This document shows positions 25,853 to 34,612 of a stretch of DNA of 64,000 bases, in pieces. Location of the stretch: NCBI RefSeq assembly GCF_000372645.1, contig NZ_APMP01000016.1, positions 1-64,000 on the forward strand. Direction: 5' to 3'. How positions within the stretch are numbered: the first letter of the stretch is position 1; every line of letters starts with the position of its first letter. Position numbers and translations under genes: made by a program. The stretch comes from Caulobacter vibrioides OR37 (GTDB lineage Bacteria > Pseudomonadota > Alphaproteobacteria > Caulobacterales > Caulobacteraceae). The notes under the pieces were generated by a model that saw only the letters and a program-made list of their open reading frames with translations, was not told where the DNA came from and made no database searches.

Positions 25853-26356
25853 TCAATCGTCTTCGAGCAGTCGGCGCAGGCGATCTTCCTCGTCTTCGGA
25901 AAGCTCCGCCTCCGGCGTTTGCCGGCGTCGCAGCAACGCGATCATCAGCCCGCCGCCGACGACCAGCACCCCGGCGGGGGCCAGCCACAGCGCGGCGTTG
26001 CCGGCCGAGAAGCGGGGCTTCAGCAGCACGAACTCCCCGTATCGCTGCACCAGGAACGCGCGGATCTCGGCATCGCTGCGTCCGGCCTTGACCTGCTCGC
26101 GCACGAGCCGCCGCAGATCGCCCGCCAGCTGGGCCTCGGAATCGTCGATCGACTCGTTCTGGCAGACCAGGCAGCGCACCTCGCGGAAGATCGCCCGGGC
26201 CCGCGCCTCCTGGCCCGGATCGGCGAGACGCTCGGACGGCTCGGACGCGCTGGCCATCAGGGCGATGGAGGCCAGGGCGACGGCGAGGGTCCTGGAGATG
26301 CTCCCGCGCGACGCAGGGGAGCTGTCGCGGAGCGACTGAGGGGGCAAACGCCGCAT
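25853..26356 (-). CDS. ccmH: CcmH/CycL cytochrome c maturation protein
   Basis: A 167-residue membrane-anchored thiol-reductase-like protein that helps keep apocytochrome c cysteines reduced for haem ligation. It has a signal peptide (TLAVALASIALMASASE), the R-C-x-x-C motif in VRCLVCQNESIDDS, and a C-terminal membrane helix (LWLAPAGVLVVGGGLMIAL) with an acidic tail. The leader region is unusual: the first ~20 codons lie within a CCTCCCCC-type repeat (26288-26411), so the true start is uncertain. The ATG at 26356 is used, with another ATG in frame at 26420. It is the last gene of ccmI-ccmE-ccmF-ccmH. Confidence 0.92.
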   Translation of the reverse strand: MRRLPPQSLRDSSPASRGSISRTLAVALASIALMASASEPSERLADPGQEARARAIFREVRCLVCQNESIDDSEAQLAGDLRRLVREQVKAGRSDAEIRAFLVQRYGEFVLLKPRFSAGNAALWLAPAGVLVVGGGLMIALLRRRQTPEAELSEDEEDRLRRLLEDD

Positions 26357-26411
26357 ACGCCCAGCTAGCCCCCTCCGGCCCTCCGGACCACCTCCCCCGC
26401 ATCGCGGGGGA
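26288..26411. repeat. Interspersed CCTCCCCC-type repeat (copy B, partial) in the ccmF-ccmH junction
   Basis: The right part holds CCCCCTCCGG and CACCTCCCCCGCATCGCGGG; the left holds GCGCGACGCAGGGGAGCTGTCGCGGAGCG. It resembles copies at 21541 and 48010 but is shorter and diverged. It overlaps the ccmH leader, so part of this repeat may be translated. Confidence 0.65.
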
Positions 26412-26433
26412 GGATCCATGACGCCCGCGCCCC

Positions 26434-28416
26434 TCACGACACCACCTCCCGGGCCCGGCGGCCCACGCCCAGGCGCACGCGGCGGTCCGACAGCGAGATC
26501 GCCCCGCCGATCGCCATCAAGAGCGGCCCCAGGAAGATGAGCCGCACCCACGGGTTCACATAGGCGCGCACCAGCCAGGCGGGCTTGCCGCCCTCGCCCG
26601 CCCGGCGCTCGCCGAGCACCACATAGAGGTCGTCCAGCAGGCGCGGACAGATCGCCACCTCCGACGTCGTCTGGGCCCCGGTCGGGTAGAATCGGCGCTC
26701 GGGCTCGGCGCGGCAAATGAGACGGCCCGCCTTGTCGACGATCCTCACCACGCCGCGCTCGGCCAGGTAGTTGGGACCTTCCACCGTGCCGATGTCGGTC
26801 AGGGTCAGCACATAGGCGCCCAGCGTCTGGCTGTCGTTCAGGCTCAGCGCCTGGGCGGCCTCGACGCGCCATGCGGTCTCGAACGACGCGCCCAGCACGA
26901 AGACGCCAAGGCCAGCGTGGGCCAGGGTCGCGCCCCAGGCGCCGCGCGGCAGGCCCCGGGCCCGGCGCACGCTCTCGGCGGCCGGCGCGCGGAACAGCTT
27001 CAGGCGGTCGGCCATTTCCAGCAGCGCGCCGCCCAGCAGCCAGAAGCCCAGCGCCAAACCGCCGCTGGCCAGGGCCTTGCGCGGCTGGACGATTCCGTAG
27101 GCGATCAGGCCCAACAGGGCCGCGACCGCCAGAACGACCCACAGCTTGCGGGCCACGCCCCGCGCGTCGCCGCGCTTCCAGGCCAGCAGCGGGCCGGTCG
27201 GCAGGATGGCGAAGGCCAGCACCATCAGCGGCGTGAAGGTCAGGTTGAAGAAGGGCGCGCCGACCGAGACGGCCTCGCCGTCCATGGCCTCGCGGATCAG
27301 CGGATAGAGCGTGCCCAGCAGCACCACCGCCGTCGCGGTCGACAGCAGGATGTTGTTGAGGACGATGGCGCTCTCGCGGCTGACCGCGCGAAACTGGCCG
27401 CCGGGGTTCAGCGACGGCGCGCGGATCGCGAACAGCAGGAAGCCGGCCCCCGCCGCGAGGCCCATCATGATCAGCAGCAGGACGCCGCGCGTCGGATCGA
27501 CGGCGAAGGCGTGGACGCTGGTCAGCACGCCCGAGCGCACCAGGAAGGCGCCCAGCATCGAGAAGGTGAAGGCGGCCAGAGCCAGGAAGGCCGTCCAACC
27601 CGGCAGGGCGCCGCGCTTTTCGGTGACGATCGCCGAGTGCAGCAGGGCCGCGCCGATCAGCCAGGGCATGAAGCTGGCGTTCTCGACCGGGTCCCAGAAC
27701 CACCACCCGCCCCAGCCCAGTTCGTAATAGGCCCAGAAGGCGCCCAGGGTGATGCCGACGGTCAGCAGGCTCCAGGCCGCCAGGGTCCAGGGGCGCACCC
27801 AGCGGGCCCAGGCCGCGTCGACCCGCCCCTCGATCAGCGCCGCCAGAGACAGCGAATAGACCACCGAGAAGCCGACATAGCCGCTGTAGAGGAACGGCGG
27901 GTGAGCCGCCAGGGCGGGGTCCTGCAGCAGGGGGTTCAGCGAGCGCCCCTCGACCGGGACCTCCAGCAGGCGCGCCAGCGGGTTGGAGGCGAAGACGGCA
28001 TAGGCCAGGAACAGCACGCCCAGCGCGCCCTGCACGGCCAGGGCGTAGGCCCGGAGCCTGGGCGGCAAGCTCTCGCCGAACGCCGCCATGGCCGCGCCGT
28101 AGCCCGTCAGGACCAGGCACCACAGCAGCATGGAGCCCTCGTGGCTGCCCCAGGCGCCGGCCACCTTGTACAGCATCGGCTTGGCGGTGTGGGAGTTGCC
28201 GGCCACGTTGGCGACCGAGAAGTCCGAGACCACGAAGGCGTGGATCAGGGCCGCGAAGGCCACCGCGACGGCGACGAAGGCGGCCACGGCCGCGCCGCGT
28301 CCCGCGCCGGCCAGCACCGGCGAGCGCCGCGCGCCGCCGACGGCCGACAGACCGGTCTGGGCGACGGACAGCATCAGCGAAAGGACGAGGGCGAACGCGC
28401 CCAGTTCGGTGATCAT
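26434..28416 (-). CDS. ccmF: CcmF/CycK haem lyase for cytochrome c maturation
   Basis: A 660-residue polytopic membrane protein of the haem-handling family. The tryptophan-rich WWD motif is seen as GWGGWWFWDPVENASFMPW (near residue 240), together with conserved His residues in SHTAKPMLYKVAGAWGSHEG. CcmF receives haem from CcmE and, with CcmH/CcmI, attaches it to apocytochrome c in the periplasm. The ATG at 28416 (MITELGAF) lies 35 bases after the ccmE stop. Alternative starts up to 28470 would overlap ccmE. Confidence 0.96.
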   Translation of the reverse strand: MITELGAFALVLSLMLSVAQTGLSAVGGARRSPVLAGAGRGAAVAAFVAVAVAFAALIHAFVVSDFSVANVAGNSHTAKPMLYKVAGAWGSHEGSMLLWCLVLTGYGAAMAAFGESLPPRLRAYALAVQGALGVLFLAYAVFASNPLARLLEVPVEGRSLNPLLQDPALAAHPPFLYSGYVGFSVVYSLSLAALIEGRVDAAWARWVRPWTLAAWSLLTVGITLGAFWAYYELGWGGWWFWDPVENASFMPWLIGAALLHSAIVTEKRGALPGWTAFLALAAFTFSMLGAFLVRSGVLTSVHAFAVDPTRGVLLLIMMGLAAGAGFLLFAIRAPSLNPGGQFRAVSRESAIVLNNILLSTATAVVLLGTLYPLIREAMDGEAVSVGAPFFNLTFTPLMVLAFAILPTGPLLAWKRGDARGVARKLWVVLAVAALLGLIAYGIVQPRKALASGGLALGFWLLGGALLEMADRLKLFRAPAAESVRRARGLPRGAWGATLAHAGLGVFVLGASFETAWRVEAAQALSLNDSQTLGAYVLTLTDIGTVEGPNYLAERGVVRIVDKAGRLICRAEPERRFYPTGAQTTSEVAICPRLLDDLYVVLGERRAGEGGKPAWLVRAYVNPWVRLIFLGPLLMAIGGAISLSDRRVRLGVGRRAREVVS

Positions 28417-28450
28417 CCCCGTGTCGCCTCGCCGGAGAAAGGACAGACGC

Positions 28451-28939
28451 TCATGGCTTCTGGCTCCCATAGCTGGGAGCGGACGCGCCCTCGCCCCGCC
28501 ACTCGCCCTGCTTCTTCAGGGCCTTGGCGACATCGCGCGGCATGTAGCGCTCGTCGTGCTTGGCCAGCACCTGCTTGGCGACGAAGACGCCGTTCGGATC
28601 GAAGCTGCCTTCGGCCACGATCCCCTGCCCTTCGCGGAACAGGTCCGGCAGGTCGCCGTGATAGGTCACCTTGGCCGACGCCTTGTGGTCGGCGACCACG
28701 AAGTCGACATCGCCGCCGGGGTGCTTGACCACGCTGCCGCGCTGGACGAGCCCGCCCAGTTGCACCTTGCGGCCCGGCTTGACGTGAGCCTCCTGGGCCT
28801 GGGCCGGGGTGTAGAACAGCGAGATGCTGTCGCGCAGGCCAAACAGCGCCAGACCCACGGCCAGGGCCAGCACCGGCGCGACGGCCAGCAGCACGGTGAG
28901 GCGCGTCCGCGCCTTGCGGGATTTGGGCCAGAAACTCAT
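28451..28939 (-). CDS. ccmE: CcmE/CycJ haem chaperone
   Basis: A 162-residue protein with one N-terminal membrane helix (about 13-35) and a periplasmic OB-fold domain. The haem-binding segment is VLAKHDERYMP, in which the His forms the covalent haem bond and the Tyr is the usual axial ligand. It ferries haem from the CcmABCD exporter to CcmF. Its start overlaps the ccmI stop by four bases (ATGA), showing translational coupling. ccmABCD and ccmG are not in this window. Confidence 0.97.
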   Translation of the reverse strand: MSFWPKSRKARTRLTVLLAVAPVLALAVGLALFGLRDSISLFYTPAQAQEAHVKPGRKVQLGGLVQRGSVVKHPGGDVDFVVADHKASAKVTYHGDLPDLFREGQGIVAEGSFDPNGVFVAKQVLAKHDERYMPRDVAKALKKQGEWRGEGASAPSYGSQKP

Positions 28940-30060
28940 GGCGTCTTTACGTTGGCTTGAGCGGGCGTGTCGGCCGCCTGACGCAGGGCCGACAGCACCT
29001 TGGGCTGATCCTTGAAGCGGGCCGAAGCGCTGGCCAGGGCCGCGTCGCGCTTAGCGATCTCGCCCAGCACGGCATAGGCGCGGACCAGGCGCACCCAGCC
29101 GTCCGGATCATCGGGCGATTGGGCCAACCGAGCCGCCAGCCCCTCGACCATGCCGGCGATCATGCCCTGGACCTGCGGGTTCTGGGCGGCGGCGGGCTCG
29201 GCGGAGGCCAGACGACCTTGCGTCTCGACCTGGGCGATCTCCGCCGCGAGCGTCGCGCGCGCCGGATTGTCGGGCGGAAGACTGGCCAGCAGCGCGCGCC
29301 AGTCCGCCAGACCGCCCTGCACATCGCCGTCCGCCACCTTGCCGCGCCCCAGGAAATAGCGGGCGCGCAGGTCGTTCGGATCGGCCTTCAAGGCCTGGGT
29401 GAAAGCCAGCTTGGCGTCGGGGCCGACTTGGCCGCCGTCGCCCTTCTGAGCGCTCTCCATGACGAAGGTCTGGCCCAGCAGGCTCCAGAGGTCCGCGCGC
29501 TTGGGGGCCAGGCGCACGGCCCTGCGCAGCGCCGCCTCGGCGCCGGGCAGGTCGCCGCTGGCCACGCGGGCCTTGGCCAGGAACACCAGCGGCTCGATCG
29601 CCTTGGGCTGGCTGGCGACCACGCTTTCCAGCACGGCGGCGATCTGGTCGGGCGCCAGGGTCGCGGGATCGGCGGCCTTCCACTCGGCCACGCGCTTGGC
29701 GAAGGCCTGGTCGGGCAGTTCGGGATGGCCCACGAAGAGATAGAGACCGACGGCGGCGACGCAGGCCGCGCCCACGGTCGCCACCACGGCCTTGCGCGGA
29801 CCAGCGCCGTCCCGCGTCCAGTGTTCGGCCTGGTCGGCGGCGGCCAGCAGACCCCGGCCCGCCTCGGCGCGCGCGGCCTTCAACTCGTCCTGTGACAGAA
29901 GGCCGTCCAGGGCCAGGCGTTCGACCTCGGCCAGGCGGCGGCGATGCGGTTCCAGCCGGGTGTCGGCGTCATCGACCGGACGAGCCTTCGCCGCGCCCCG
30001 CAGCACAAGGCCCGCGGTCACGGCAGACAGCCCCGTCGCGGCGATCCAGAAAGCGATCAT
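28936..30060 (-). CDS. ccmI: CcmI/CycH apocytochrome c chaperone
   Basis: A 374-residue protein with two N-terminal membrane helices (about 3-20 and 92-112) separated by a cytoplasmic segment typical of CcmI (HRRRLAEVERLALDGLLSQDEL). A large C-terminal part with TPR-like helical repeats (residues ~150-360; for example FLAKARVASGDLPGAEAALRR) follows. It binds the C-terminus of apocytochrome c and delivers it to the CcmF/CcmH complex. It is the first gene of the ccmIEFH operon. No T-rich terminator separates it from ccmE. Confidence 0.94.
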   Translation of the reverse strand: MIAFWIAATGLSAVTAGLVLRGAAKARPVDDADTRLEPHRRRLAEVERLALDGLLSQDELKAARAEAGRGLLAAADQAEHWTRDGAGPRKAVVATVGAACVAAVGLYLFVGHPELPDQAFAKRVAEWKAADPATLAPDQIAAVLESVVASQPKAIEPLVFLAKARVASGDLPGAEAALRRAVRLAPKRADLWSLLGQTFVMESAQKGDGGQVGPDAKLAFTQALKADPNDLRARYFLGRGKVADGDVQGGLADWRALLASLPPDNPARATLAAEIAQVETQGRLASAEPAAAQNPQVQGMIAGMVEGLAARLAQSPDDPDGWVRLVRAYAVLGEIAKRDAALASASARFKDQPKVLSALRQAADTPAQANVKTP

Positions 30061-30163
30061 GGCCGCGTGTTAGCCGTTCCGCGAGCCGGCCGTTAGCGAA
30101 AAAAGCGCTTAAGTGCCTCGCCGCACCGCGCCATGATGTCGCCGCGCGCATGGAGAGGCTTCA

Positions 30164-30968
30164 ATGACGGCGATCCTGCTGGTTCCGGGACTCCTCTGCT
30201 CGGAGGAGATCTTCGCCCCTCAACTGCCGACGCTGTGGCCCCACGGCCCCGTCGCCATCGCCAACACCTTGGCGGGGGAGACCATGGCGGAGATCGCCGC
30301 GCGGATCCTGAAAGACGCCCCGCCACGCTTCGCGCTCGCGGGGGTGTCCATGGGCGGCTATCTCGCCTTCGAAATCCTGCGTCAGGCCGCCGAACGGGTG
30401 GAGAAGTTGGCGCTGATCTGCACCTCGGCGCGGCCCGACGCCCCCGAACAGACCGCCGCGCGTCGCAAGATGCTGGACCAGGCGCGCGCCGTGGGCTTCG
30501 AGCGGTTCCTGAACCTGGGCGCGGACGCTCTCACCCACCCTAGAGCCTCGCGCGTCAAAACGGAATCGTTTTGACGCGATAACGAGGCTCTAAATCAAAT
30601 ACTTAGAGCGTGACTTGCGCCGAAACCGGTTCCCACTTTCGGCGTCACGCTCTAGCCGCAAGGGCGACCCCGCGCTTAACGCCGTCAGCATCCGGATGGG
30701 CCGGACGGTTGGGCTGGACGGCTTCGCGCGCCAGACCGAGGCGGTGATCGCCCGCCCCGACAGCCGCCCGCTTCTGGCCGAAATCAGCGTCCCCACGACC
30801 ATCGTGGTCGGCGACGCCGATCGGCTCACGCCCATGGCCCTGTCCGAGGAGATGGCGGCGGCGATCCCTGGCGCGACCCTGACGATCGCCGCCGACTGCG
30901 GTCACGTGATCACGCTGGAGCGGCCGGAGGTGGTCAACAAGGCTTTGGACGCCTGGCTGACGCGCTAG
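30164..30968 (+). pseudogene. Alpha/beta-hydrolase gene interrupted by a 115-bp twin-hairpin element
   Basis: The first part (30164-30540) encodes LLVPGLLCSEEIF and the nucleophile elbow GVSMGGYLAFE, up to ADALTHP. The second part (30656-30968) is in another frame and resumes with GDPALNAVSIRMGRTVGLDG and ends with the acid and His regions (VVGDADRLTP, ADCGHVITLERPE). A 115-base repeat sits exactly between. Deleting 30541-30655 gives HPRKGDPAL and one continuous frame of 229 codons plus stop. The intact protein would be a cytoplasmic hydrolase of unknown substrate. The element introduces an in-frame TGA, so the product is truncated before the catalytic Asp/His. Confidence 0.9.
30541..30655. 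repeat. 115-bp twin-hairpin element, copy 1 (inside the hydrolase gene)
   Basis: Hairpin 1 spans 30541-30592: the outer stem is TAGAGCCTCG/CGAGGCTCTA and the inner 12-base stem CGCGTCAAAACG/CGTTTTGACGCG, around a GAAT loop that creates a GAATC site. A short AT-rich linker follows. Hairpin 2 (30604-30654) has TAGAGCGTGAC/GTCACGCTCTA and GCCGAAA/TTTCGGC. The same 115-base layout recurs at 60346-60460. The second hairpin resembles palindromic elements widespread in Alphaproteobacteria (RIME/Bru-RS-like, from memory). Confidence 0.92.
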
Positions 30969-31007
30969 ATGTGAGCTCTCAACAGCCCGAAAGACGGGCT
31001 TGGCCAG

Positions 31008-32339
31008 TTAAGCCGCGATCGCGGCGGCCGCGCGGCGGCGGACGATTTCGGCGGTCTTTTCATCGCGGGTGTAGGCGATGAAGCCTGCGGCGATGTTCAG
31101 ATACTTGACGGCCAGGGCCGTGTCGCCGCCCTCGCCCGTGCGGGCCACGTGCAGGACGTCCTCGATATAGGGGTCCAGACGCGTGTTCAGCTTTTCCAGC
31201 ACCTTGGTGCGGGTCGTGCCATAGCCGGCCTTGTCGGCGCAGCTGCGCAGCTCGGCGACGAAGGCCAGGGCGCCCTGAGCGCGGCGGATCTGCGCCTCGT
31301 CCGGCTCATCGGTCAGCTTGGCCGCGCCCCTTCCGCCCTTCTTGCCCATCATCGAGATCGGACGGGTCGGCAGGGCCCGTTCCAGCTCCTTGTCGGCCTG
31401 TTCCATGCGGACCTCGCAAGCCTTGGCCATGACCTGTTTGTGGCGGGCCAGACGCTTGCCCCACGGACCATCCTTGGCGACGTCGACGGACTGCTGGAAT
31501 TCGACGATCTGCAGCTGGACCTTATGGGCGACCTGGGCGACCTCGCGCCCGACCTTTTCGCCATCCGCGAAATTGAAGGTCTCGACACGGACGATCGACG
31601 CATCGATGTCGTCCAGGATGCGCTCGCCGAAGTCCTTGAACTCCGACGAGGCGAGATAGCGATCGGACGGGCGGTCCATGACCGCCGAGATCACCCGCAG
31701 GATGCGCCAGTCGTCGGGCAGATGGGCCGACAGGATGTCTAGCAGCAAGGCGCCGGCGTCATCGCTGATCCGGCAGGCGTCGCGATAGGCCAGACGCGCG
31801 GCGGCCGCGCGCTCGCCCGACATGCGGCTGACCCACTCCGAAAGCTTGGGCAGGCAGCTGCGGACGATCGGCGCCAGCTGCAGGCAAAGCGCCAGATCCT
31901 CGGGATCGCAAAGAACACGAACGCTGTCGAACGCGGCGTTGTCCGGGTCGCGCAGGCCGGCCGCCGCCGTCTTGCACAGTTCGTCGAAGATCTCGGGCGT
32001 CCCCTGCTCCAGATCCCACGGATTGCACTTGGCCGAGGCCTCTTGCACGCCTTCGGGCGCGACCGACTTCAGGGCCCGCCAAAGGCGAGACAGCACGGGG
32101 GCGGGAAAGTCCACCTGGCCTTCGCGCCGGGCGACGCAAAGCGGCGCGATCGGAGCCAGGACATTATTTCGCACGAAGCGGTTGGCGGTCTCGTCCTCGA
32201 CCAGTCCCCGCACGGCGGCCAACGAACCCTGTCCGCCCGCGCCCGACAACGCCAGCTCCAGACTGCGCAGCGCCGCGTCCGGCGCGGTTTCCACCAGCGT
32301 CCGGATCATCTGCATTTTGTGGGCGGCGATAGCGGCCAT
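31008..32339 (-). CDS. Conserved-looking helical protein of unknown function
   Basis: A 443-residue soluble protein, rich in Ala, Leu and Arg and predicted mostly helical, with no signal peptide or membrane helix. Features include an early segment FVRNNVLAPIAPLCVARREG, a middle helical stretch QVAHKVQLQIVEFQQSVDVA, a Gly/Lys patch ISMMGKKGGRGAAKL and a basic C-terminus. I cannot place it in a named family. Its helical character loosely resembles DUF2336-type proteins, one of which is at 45786-47009. The ATG at 32339 was preferred over an upstream GTG/TTG extension. It is monocistronic. Confidence 0.75.
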   Translation of the reverse strand: MAAIAAHKMQMIRTLVETAPDAALRSLELALSGAGGQGSLAAVRGLVEDETANRFVRNNVLAPIAPLCVARREGQVDFPAPVLSRLWRALKSVAPEGVQEASAKCNPWDLEQGTPEIFDELCKTAAAGLRDPDNAAFDSVRVLCDPEDLALCLQLAPIVRSCLPKLSEWVSRMSGERAAAARLAYRDACRISDDAGALLLDILSAHLPDDWRILRVISAVMDRPSDRYLASSEFKDFGERILDDIDASIVRVETFNFADGEKVGREVAQVAHKVQLQIVEFQQSVDVAKDGPWGKRLARHKQVMAKACEVRMEQADKELERALPTRPISMMGKKGGRGAAKLTDEPDEAQIRRAQGALAFVAELRSCADKAGYGTTRTKVLEKLNTRLDPYIEDVLHVARTGEGGDTALAVKYLNIAAGFIAYTRDEKTAEIVRRRAAAAIAA

Positions 32340-32539
32340 GATCCCCCGAAACGGACGCGCGTGTCCGATGGACGTCAACCATGTTCGAAACGAGGTTAAG
32401 GATTTCCGAAACGCGATGAAAATCCGACGCGTCAGAGCATATTGTCGCGCCGCGAAAAGCTCAACACGACTAAAGGTTTAGAAACGCCGACCAACGGTAT
32501 GCGAACCGATCGAGGGCGGCGACCTTTCTCAACCTACGG

Positions 32540-33919
32540 CTAAGCTTCGGCGCGAGGCAGGTCCAGGCAGACGCGCAGACCGCCCAGGGGCGATTCGCCC
32601 AGTTGCACGGAGCCGCCATAGGCCCGCGCCAACTCGTCGACGATCGACAGACCCAGACCCGACCCGGGGGCGTTCTCGTCGAGACGCTGACCGCGCTTCA
32701 GGGCCTGGGCGCGCTCCTCGGGCGGCAGGCCGGGGCCGTCATCGTCGACGGTGAGCAACAGCCTGGCCTCGCCCTCCGGCGCGGCCTCGACCCGGATCTT
32801 GCCCCGGCACCACTTGCCGGCGTTTTCCATGACGTTGCCGGCCAGCTCCATCAGGTCCTGCTTCTCGCCCTGGAAGCACAGGTCCTCGGGACAGCGCCAA
32901 TCGATCTGGACCCCCTTGTCCTGGAAAATCCGCTCCAGGGTGACGGCCAGCTCGTCCAGGATCGGCTCCAGAGGCGTGCGCTCGCCGCTGGTCTGGGAGC
33001 GCGCGGCGGCGCGGGCCCGGCGAAGGTGGTGGTCGACCTGCTCGCGCATGGTCTGGGCCTGGCGCTCGACCACCTCGGCCAGCTGGCCCGGCTGCTGAGA
33101 CGCCTCGGTCAGCATGACCGACAGCGGCGTCTTCAAGGCGTGCGCGAGATTGCCGACGTGGGTGCGCTGGCGCTCCACGACCTCCTGGTTATGGGCCAGA
33201 AGGGCGTTCAGTTCGCGCGCCAGGGGCTCCAGTTCGTCCGGATAGGCGCCATCCACGCGTTCGGTCTTGCCGCGCCGGACCGCCGCCACCTCGCGGCGCA
33301 GTCGAAACAGCGGCTGAAGACCAAACCGCACCTGCACCACCACGGCCAGGATCAGGCCGACGCCCAGGATCAGCAGGGCGATGGCGGTGACGCCCGCGAA
33401 ACGATCGGCGTCGGCGTCGATCGGAGATCGGTCCTCGGCGGCCAGGAAGACCACGGGATCGGGATAGCCCGGCAGCCGAGCCTGGATGGCGGCGGCGCGC
33501 AGCGGCTTGTCCTGCGGGCCGCGAAGATCGAAGTACTGGGTCTTGCCCGGCTTGGCGTCCAGTTGGTCCACCTGGCGCGAGGACAGCATCAGGTCGCTGT
33601 CGAACAGCGAGCGAGACCGCTCGACCGCGCGCATCGCCCCGTCGCGCTGCTTGTCCAGGATCACCCAGTAGCGGCCGGAATAGGCGCGCGTGGCGCGGAT
33701 GTCGGTCAGGAACGGGGCGCGCAGCTCGCCGTCGTCGACCGACGAGCCCGCGTAGAGATCATCGGTCAGCACCGCCAGAGACTGGTCGAAGCGCCGGATG
33801 GCCGCGCCGCGGAATTGGGCCGTCAGAAAGACCCCGGCCACCAGCATGACCAGCAAGGTCCAGACCCCCGCGATCAGGACCAGCCGTCGAACCAGCGAGC
33901 GGCGACGAAGATCGATCAC
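32540..33919 (-). CDS. Sensor histidine kinase (PhoQ-like arrangement)
   Basis: A 459-residue kinase with a membrane helix at about 13-32, a periplasmic domain of about 140 residues (Asp/Arg-rich), a second helix (about 172-195), a HAMP-like linker and a HisKA domain with His near 258 (NLAHALKTPLSVML). The ATPase domain has LAGNVMENAGKW (N box), VDDDGPGLPPEE and GSGLGLSIV. The HALKTPL H-box is typical of PhoQ-type kinases. It is the third gene of a PepSY/regulator/kinase operon; the regulator ends five bases before its start. Confidence 0.94.
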   Translation of the reverse strand: MIDLRRRSLVRRLVLIAGVWTLLVMLVAGVFLTAQFRGAAIRRFDQSLAVLTDDLYAGSSVDDGELRAPFLTDIRATRAYSGRYWVILDKQRDGAMRAVERSRSLFDSDLMLSSRQVDQLDAKPGKTQYFDLRGPQDKPLRAAAIQARLPGYPDPVVFLAAEDRSPIDADADRFAGVTAIALLILGVGLILAVVVQVRFGLQPLFRLRREVAAVRRGKTERVDGAYPDELEPLARELNALLAHNQEVVERQRTHVGNLAHALKTPLSVMLTEASQQPGQLAEVVERQAQTMREQVDHHLRRARAAARSQTSGERTPLEPILDELAVTLERIFQDKGVQIDWRCPEDLCFQGEKQDLMELAGNVMENAGKWCRGKIRVEAAPEGEARLLLTVDDDGPGLPPEERAQALKRGQRLDENAPGSGLGLSIVDELARAYGGSVQLGESPLGGLRVCLDLPRAEA

Positions 33920-33923
33920 GGAG

Positions 33924-34598
33924 CTAAGCGCTCTCGCCTTCCAGCGCGATCAGCCGATAGCCCAGGCCCCGCACGGTCTCGATACGGTCGGCGCCCAGCT
34001 TCTTGCGCAGGCGGCCGATGAACACCTCGATGGTGTTGCTGTCGCGATCGAAGTCCTGGTCGTAGAGGTGCTCGACCAACTCGGTGCGGCCGATCACCCG
34101 GCCCTGGTGCATCATCATGTAATGCAGCAGCCGGTATTCCAGCGAGGTCAGCCGCAGCGGCTCGCCATTGACGCTGGCCCGCGCCGCCCGGGGATCCAGG
34201 CGCAGCGCGCCGCACGATAGCGAGGGCGCGGCGTGGCCGGCCGAGCGCCGCAGCAGAGCGCGCAGGCGAGCCAGCAGTTCCTCGGTGTGGAAGGGCTTGG
34301 CCAGATAGTCGTCGGCGCCGGCGTCGAAACCGGCGACCTTGTCGCTCCAGGCGGCCCGCGCGGTCAGGATCAGCACCGGCGTGGTGACATTGCCGCGCCG
34401 CCAGCGCTCCAGCACCGATACGCCGTCCACCTTCGGCAGCCCCAGGTCCAGGACCACCGCGTCATAGGGCTCGGTCTCGCCCAGGAACTGGGCTTCCTCG
34501 CCGTCGGGGGCGTGATCGACGGCGTAGCCGGCGTCGGCCAGGGCCAGCTTCAGCTGGCGCGTCAGGTCGGGATCGTCCTCGACGAGCAGAATGCGCAT
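33924..34598 (-). CDS. OmpR/PhoP-family response regulator
   Basis: A 224-residue regulator. The receiver begins MRILLVEDDPDLTRQ, with Asp near 51 (AVVLDLGLPKVDG), an ILTARA switch region and a YLAKPFHTEELLARL lysine. The winged helix carries RLTSLEYRLLHYMMMHQG and TIEVFIGRLRKKLGADRIET. It is encoded between a PepSY protein and its partner kinase on one strand. PhoP-type regulators respond to divalent cations, acid or antimicrobial peptides, but the stimulus here is not evident. Confidence 0.95.
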   Translation of the reverse strand: MRILLVEDDPDLTRQLKLALADAGYAVDHAPDGEEAQFLGETEPYDAVVLDLGLPKVDGVSVLERWRRGNVTTPVLILTARAAWSDKVAGFDAGADDYLAKPFHTEELLARLRALLRRSAGHAAPSLSCGALRLDPRAARASVNGEPLRLTSLEYRLLHYMMMHQGRVIGRTELVEHLYDQDFDRDSNTIEVFIGRLRKKLGADRIETVRGLGYRLIALEGESA

Positions 34599-34612
34599 GA
34601 CGTGGTAACTCC

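Noticed and set aside
25853..28123. A 756-codon frame running through ccmF into ccmH
   Set aside because: Only its last ~167 codons encode CcmH; the rest is an out-of-frame reading of ccmF.
30541..30655. Hydrolase break explained as a simple sequencing frameshift
   Set aside because: The interruption is a 115-base structured repeat with an equal-length relative at 60346-60460; deleting it exactly restores the frame, which a sequencing error would not explain.
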